64,000 bases of DNA from the NCBI RefSeq assembly GCF_025947345.1, contig NZ_CP110011.1, forward strand, positions 3,410,001-3,474,000, in the 5' to 3' direction. The position numbers were made by a program, and so were the translations under genes. The notes under the pieces are model-generated. The model was not told the DNA's origin. It saw only the letters and a program-made list of their open reading frames with translations, and searched no databases. The stretch is from Flavobacterium sp. N502536. Lineage in GTDB: Bacteria; Bacteroidota; Bacteroidia; Flavobacteriales; Flavobacteriaceae. Positions 61,628 to 64,000 of this stretch are shown piece by piece. How positions within the stretch are numbered: position 1 is the first letter of the stretch; each line of letters begins with the position of its first letter.

Positions 61628-64000
61628 CTAATGAATGGCAACCTTAATACCCAGAATGATGGTTCGTGAAGCCGGGAATGAATTAAAATCAATTCCTCCT
61701 CCTAAGTTCTGTTTGGTAGTATCGTTAGTGTAATGTCCGTTTACCTCAGGATCATTTCCGGAATATTTTGTAATCGTCAGCAGGTTCTGCCCAATAGCAT
61801 ACACTCTGATATTGTCTATGAATTTAACCGGTTTTAAAACACTTTCGGGAATAGAGTATCCGATCGAAAGATTTTTTAGACGCAGGTAAGAAGCCTCTTC
61901 GACAAATTTTGAATTGACATAACTTCCGTAAGTACTTTTGTAATAACCGTCTCTTGGAATATCCGTATTTTCATTGGTACCTGCCACCCATCGGTTTAAT
62001 GCATCGGTACTAGTGGTTGATTCTCCAACCATTTTGGTCATGTTGTAAACCGAATAATCAAAAGCGCCCTGAAAAAAGATGTTCAAATCGAAGTTTCCTA
62101 TTTTAAAGTCATTATTGAAACCAACAGTGTAGTGCGGAGTAGAATTTCCTAAATAAGCCCTGTCTGCCACTGTTATTGCACCATCGCCATCTAAATCCTC
62201 GTATTTTGGATCTCCCGGTTTAGACAGGGGCTGCGGAGCATATACTTCTCCTGTTTTGATAACTCCGGCATATTTAAAACCATAGAGTAACCCCATTTCT
62301 TTGCCCGGTTCCAGTCTTGTAAATTCTCGTCCCGAAACCGTTCCGCTTGGGTTAGAGGTGTTTTGGGTGATAATGGCAACATTATCGGCAAGTGAAACTA
62401 CTTCCTGTTTGTTGTAAGCAAGGTTTAAAGAGGTAGTCCACAAGAAATTATCGTTTCTGAAATTGGTACTGGTAATGCCCAGTTCGATACCTCTATTGTC
62501 AATAACTCCCGAATTAATGGTCTGCGTATTAAAGCCCCACCAGCCACCAATTGGAACTCTAAGAAGTGCATCGGTAGTTCTTTTTCTATAGACATCAATT
62601 GTGGCCGTTATTCTATCATTAAAAAGGCCCATATCTAAACCAATATCGGTCTGAGTAGTTTGTTCCCATTTTAAATCTTTGTTGGATAAGTTGGCAGGTT
62701 CAGTACCATTAGAAAAATTTCCATCTCCAATCGTTACTCCCCAGGCTTTTAAGGTAGGCATGAAAGCATAATCTCCAATACCATCTGCCCCCGTAACACC
62801 ATAACTCACTCTCAATTTAAGATCGGAGATCGTTTTGGAGTTTTGCATAAAAGACTCGTTCGATATTTTCCACGCTACGGCTCCCGATGGGAAAGTACCA
62901 TAGGAATTATTACTTCCAAAACGAGATGAGCCGTCCCTTCTTAAGGTAAAAGCAGCAAGGTATCGATCGTTAAAAGAATAATTTAGCCTTCCGAAATAAG
63001 AAGTTAGCTTTGTTTCGATTTTTTCTGTTTCGGGTTTCAAATAAACCGCTGCAGCGTCAAGGTTGTGATAGGTTAACACATCGTTAGAAAAGCCCGTACC
63101 TGCCGCTTTTAAAAATTCATAAGTGTCTTTTTGATTAGAAGTTCCGATCATGGCACTTATAGAGTGTTCGTTTATATTGAATTTATAAGTCAGATATTGA
63201 TCGGTACTCCATCTAAAATAGGTTTTGTTTTCCTCAGAACCGGATCCCTTCAAAGCCGCTCCGGCCACCAGTGTTCTTGGGGTATATTTTCCCTCGATGT
63301 TTTCCTGCCATTCGGCACCGGCTCCAAAATGATAGGTCAGTCCTTTAATGATCTCATAATCCAAAAACATATTCCCGTTAACCAATCTGTTGATGATATG
63401 ATCGGTTGGCTCTAATAAAAGGGCTAAAGCATTATCTTTTCCCTGAAATTTGTAATAAGATCCATCAGGATTGTAAATCGGAATGGTTGGTGGAGCAGTC
63501 TGGATCGAAAACATTGGCGATAAAATGTTATCTCCAAAATCGCTGTTGTTTCCTTCGCTGGCAGCTCCATAAATGTTAGTACCTACATTTAATCGGTCAT
63601 TAAATCTTTTTTCGCCACCCATTCTCACACTGTATCTTTTAAAATCAGTATTTTCGATAGCTCCGGTTTGTTTGAGGTAGTTTCCTGAAAGAAAAAATTT
63701 AGACGTTTTATCACTTCCACTAAAGGTAATGGTTCTGTTTATTACTTCTCCGGGACGTGTTGCGGCCTTAAACCAGTTGGTATTGGCGACAGGGAAATCG
63801 GAAGAAAAAACGGGCGGTCGGCCATTTTCCTTTGCGATTGCATTTTGAATATCGGCATATTGCTGTCCGTTGATAAGTGAAGGTTCCTTAATGATGTTTT
63901 GAAAACCATCTGAGATTTCAGCTTCGATCTGCATTTTTCCTAACTTTCCTTTTTTGGTGGTAATCAGGATAACCCCATTAGCACCTCTCGAACCATAAAT
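61628..64000 (-). CDS. SusC/RagA family TonB-dependent transporter, PUL 2, N-terminus outside the window
   Basis: The frame is open to the last base of the window: the upstream codons read IYGSRGANGVILITTKKGKL, the plug-end motif of SusC proteins, so the ATG at 63934 is internal and at least 790 residues are seen here. The barrel part contains FSGSDKTSKFFLSGNYLKQTGA, LSNKDLKWEQTTQTDIGLDMGL and DPKYEDLDGDGAITVADRAYLGN, and ends with RTIILGIKVAIH. It imports glycan across the outer membrane together with the SusD lipoprotein. Confidence 0.95.
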   Translation of the reverse strand: MYGSRGANGVILITTKKGKLGKMQIEAEISDGFQNIIKEPSLINGQQYADIQNAIAKENGRPPVFSSDFPVANTNWFKAATRPGEVINRTITFSGSDKTSKFFLSGNYLKQTGAIENTDFKRYSVRMGGEKRFNDRLNVGTNIYGAASEGNNSDFGDNILSPMFSIQTAPPTIPIYNPDGSYYKFQGKDNALALLLEPTDHIINRLVNGNMFLDYEIIKGLTYHFGAGAEWQENIEGKYTPRTLVAGAALKGSGSEENKTYFRWSTDQYLTYKFNINEHSISAMIGTSNQKDTYEFLKAAGTGFSNDVLTYHNLDAAAVYLKPETEKIETKLTSYFGRLNYSFNDRYLAAFTLRRDGSSRFGSNNSYGTFPSGAVAWKISNESFMQNSKTISDLKLRVSYGVTGADGIGDYAFMPTLKAWGVTIGDGNFSNGTEPANLSNKDLKWEQTTQTDIGLDMGLFNDRITATIDVYRKRTTDALLRVPIGGWWGFNTQTINSGVIDNRGIELGITSTNFRNDNFLWTTSLNLAYNKQEVVSLADNVAIITQNTSNPSGTVSGREFTRLEPGKEMGLLYGFKYAGVIKTGEVYAPQPLSKPGDPKYEDLDGDGAITVADRAYLGNSTPHYTVGFNNDFKIGNFDLNIFFQGAFDYSVYNMTKMVGESTTSTDALNRWVAGTNENTDIPRDGYYKSTYGSYVNSKFVEEASYLRLKNLSIGYSIPESVLKPVKFIDNIRVYAIGQNLLTITKYSGNDPEVNGHYTNDTTKQNLGGGIDFNSFPASRTIILGIKVAIH

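Noticed and set aside
1-64000. Prophage, integrase, restriction-modification, abortive-infection or other known defence genes, tRNA and rRNA
   Set aside because: I looked for integrase, helicase/nuclease, methyltransferase and RNA gene signatures on both strands and saw none; the phage-fibre-like proteins at 33.5-36.5 kb have signal peptides and no other phage genes beside them.

Overview
The window is a 64 kb stretch of an AT-rich Bacteroidota chromosome, almost certainly a Flavobacterium or close relative. The evidence is the gliding-motility gene gldI, SusC/SusD pairs, lipoproteins with Bacteroidota-type signal peptides, TAnnTTTG-type promoter boxes, weak ribosome binding sites, and the curli-type CsgF/CsgG set. 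I found no rRNA, tRNA, CRISPR array, integrase or prophage.

Layout. 1-3.4 kb: the end of a curli secretion operon (partial csgF, csgG, a beta-propeller lipoprotein). 3.5-11.8 kb: a purM-type gene, an acetyltransferase, a secreted GH92 alpha-mannosidase and small unknown genes, separated by two repeat-rich stretches (5.9-6.7 kb and 10.5-11.8 kb). 11.8-25 kb, all on the minus strand: an M61 peptidase, a sterol-desaturase-like protein, small membrane proteins, aquaporin, an EamA transporter, three peptidyl-prolyl isomerases in a row ending in GldI, an NrnA-type DHH phosphatase, a ClC channel, RidA, and the CbpM/CbpA co-chaperone pair. 25.5-36.5 kb, mostly plus strand: two unknown exported proteins, guaA, two LysM cell-envelope proteins, OsmC, and a four-gene block of small exported surface proteins. 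37-64 kb, all on the minus strand: two polysaccharide utilisation loci (PULs). PUL 1 runs SusC, SusD, DUF3472 protein, GH109-type enzyme, GH35 beta-galactosidase. PUL 2 runs SusC (cut by the window end), SusD, arylsulfotransferase-like lipoprotein, dihaem cytochrome c, DUF6067-type glycosidase-like protein, DUF5107-TPR protein. An XRE regulator and an M1 aminopeptidase lie between them.

How they work together. The PULs would import and process glycans through TonB-dependent SusCD pumps. GH109 (alpha-N-acetylgalactosaminidase), GH35 (beta-galactosidase) and the separate GH92 suggest glycoprotein-like substrates, which is inference. The isomerases and the DnaJ-like pair serve protein folding, and GldI supports gliding and secretion.

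Most notable. (1) A cluster of four terminal-inverted-repeat elements at 10.66-11.78 kb: three are exactly 133 bp and one is 509 bp and carries a small GIY-YIG nuclease gene whose last codons and stop lie in the shared repeat. It looks like a parent element with its internally deleted MITE progeny. Two further palindromic elements (54.1 and 58.5 kb, in opposite orientation) have related ends. (2) The four-gene surface-protein block is bracketed by osmC and a decayed copy of the osmC 3' end, which suggests a cassette insertion. (3) A palindromic site of 39 bp lies upstream of PUL 1. (4) A decayed glycosyltransferase C-terminus lies at 48.0 kb.
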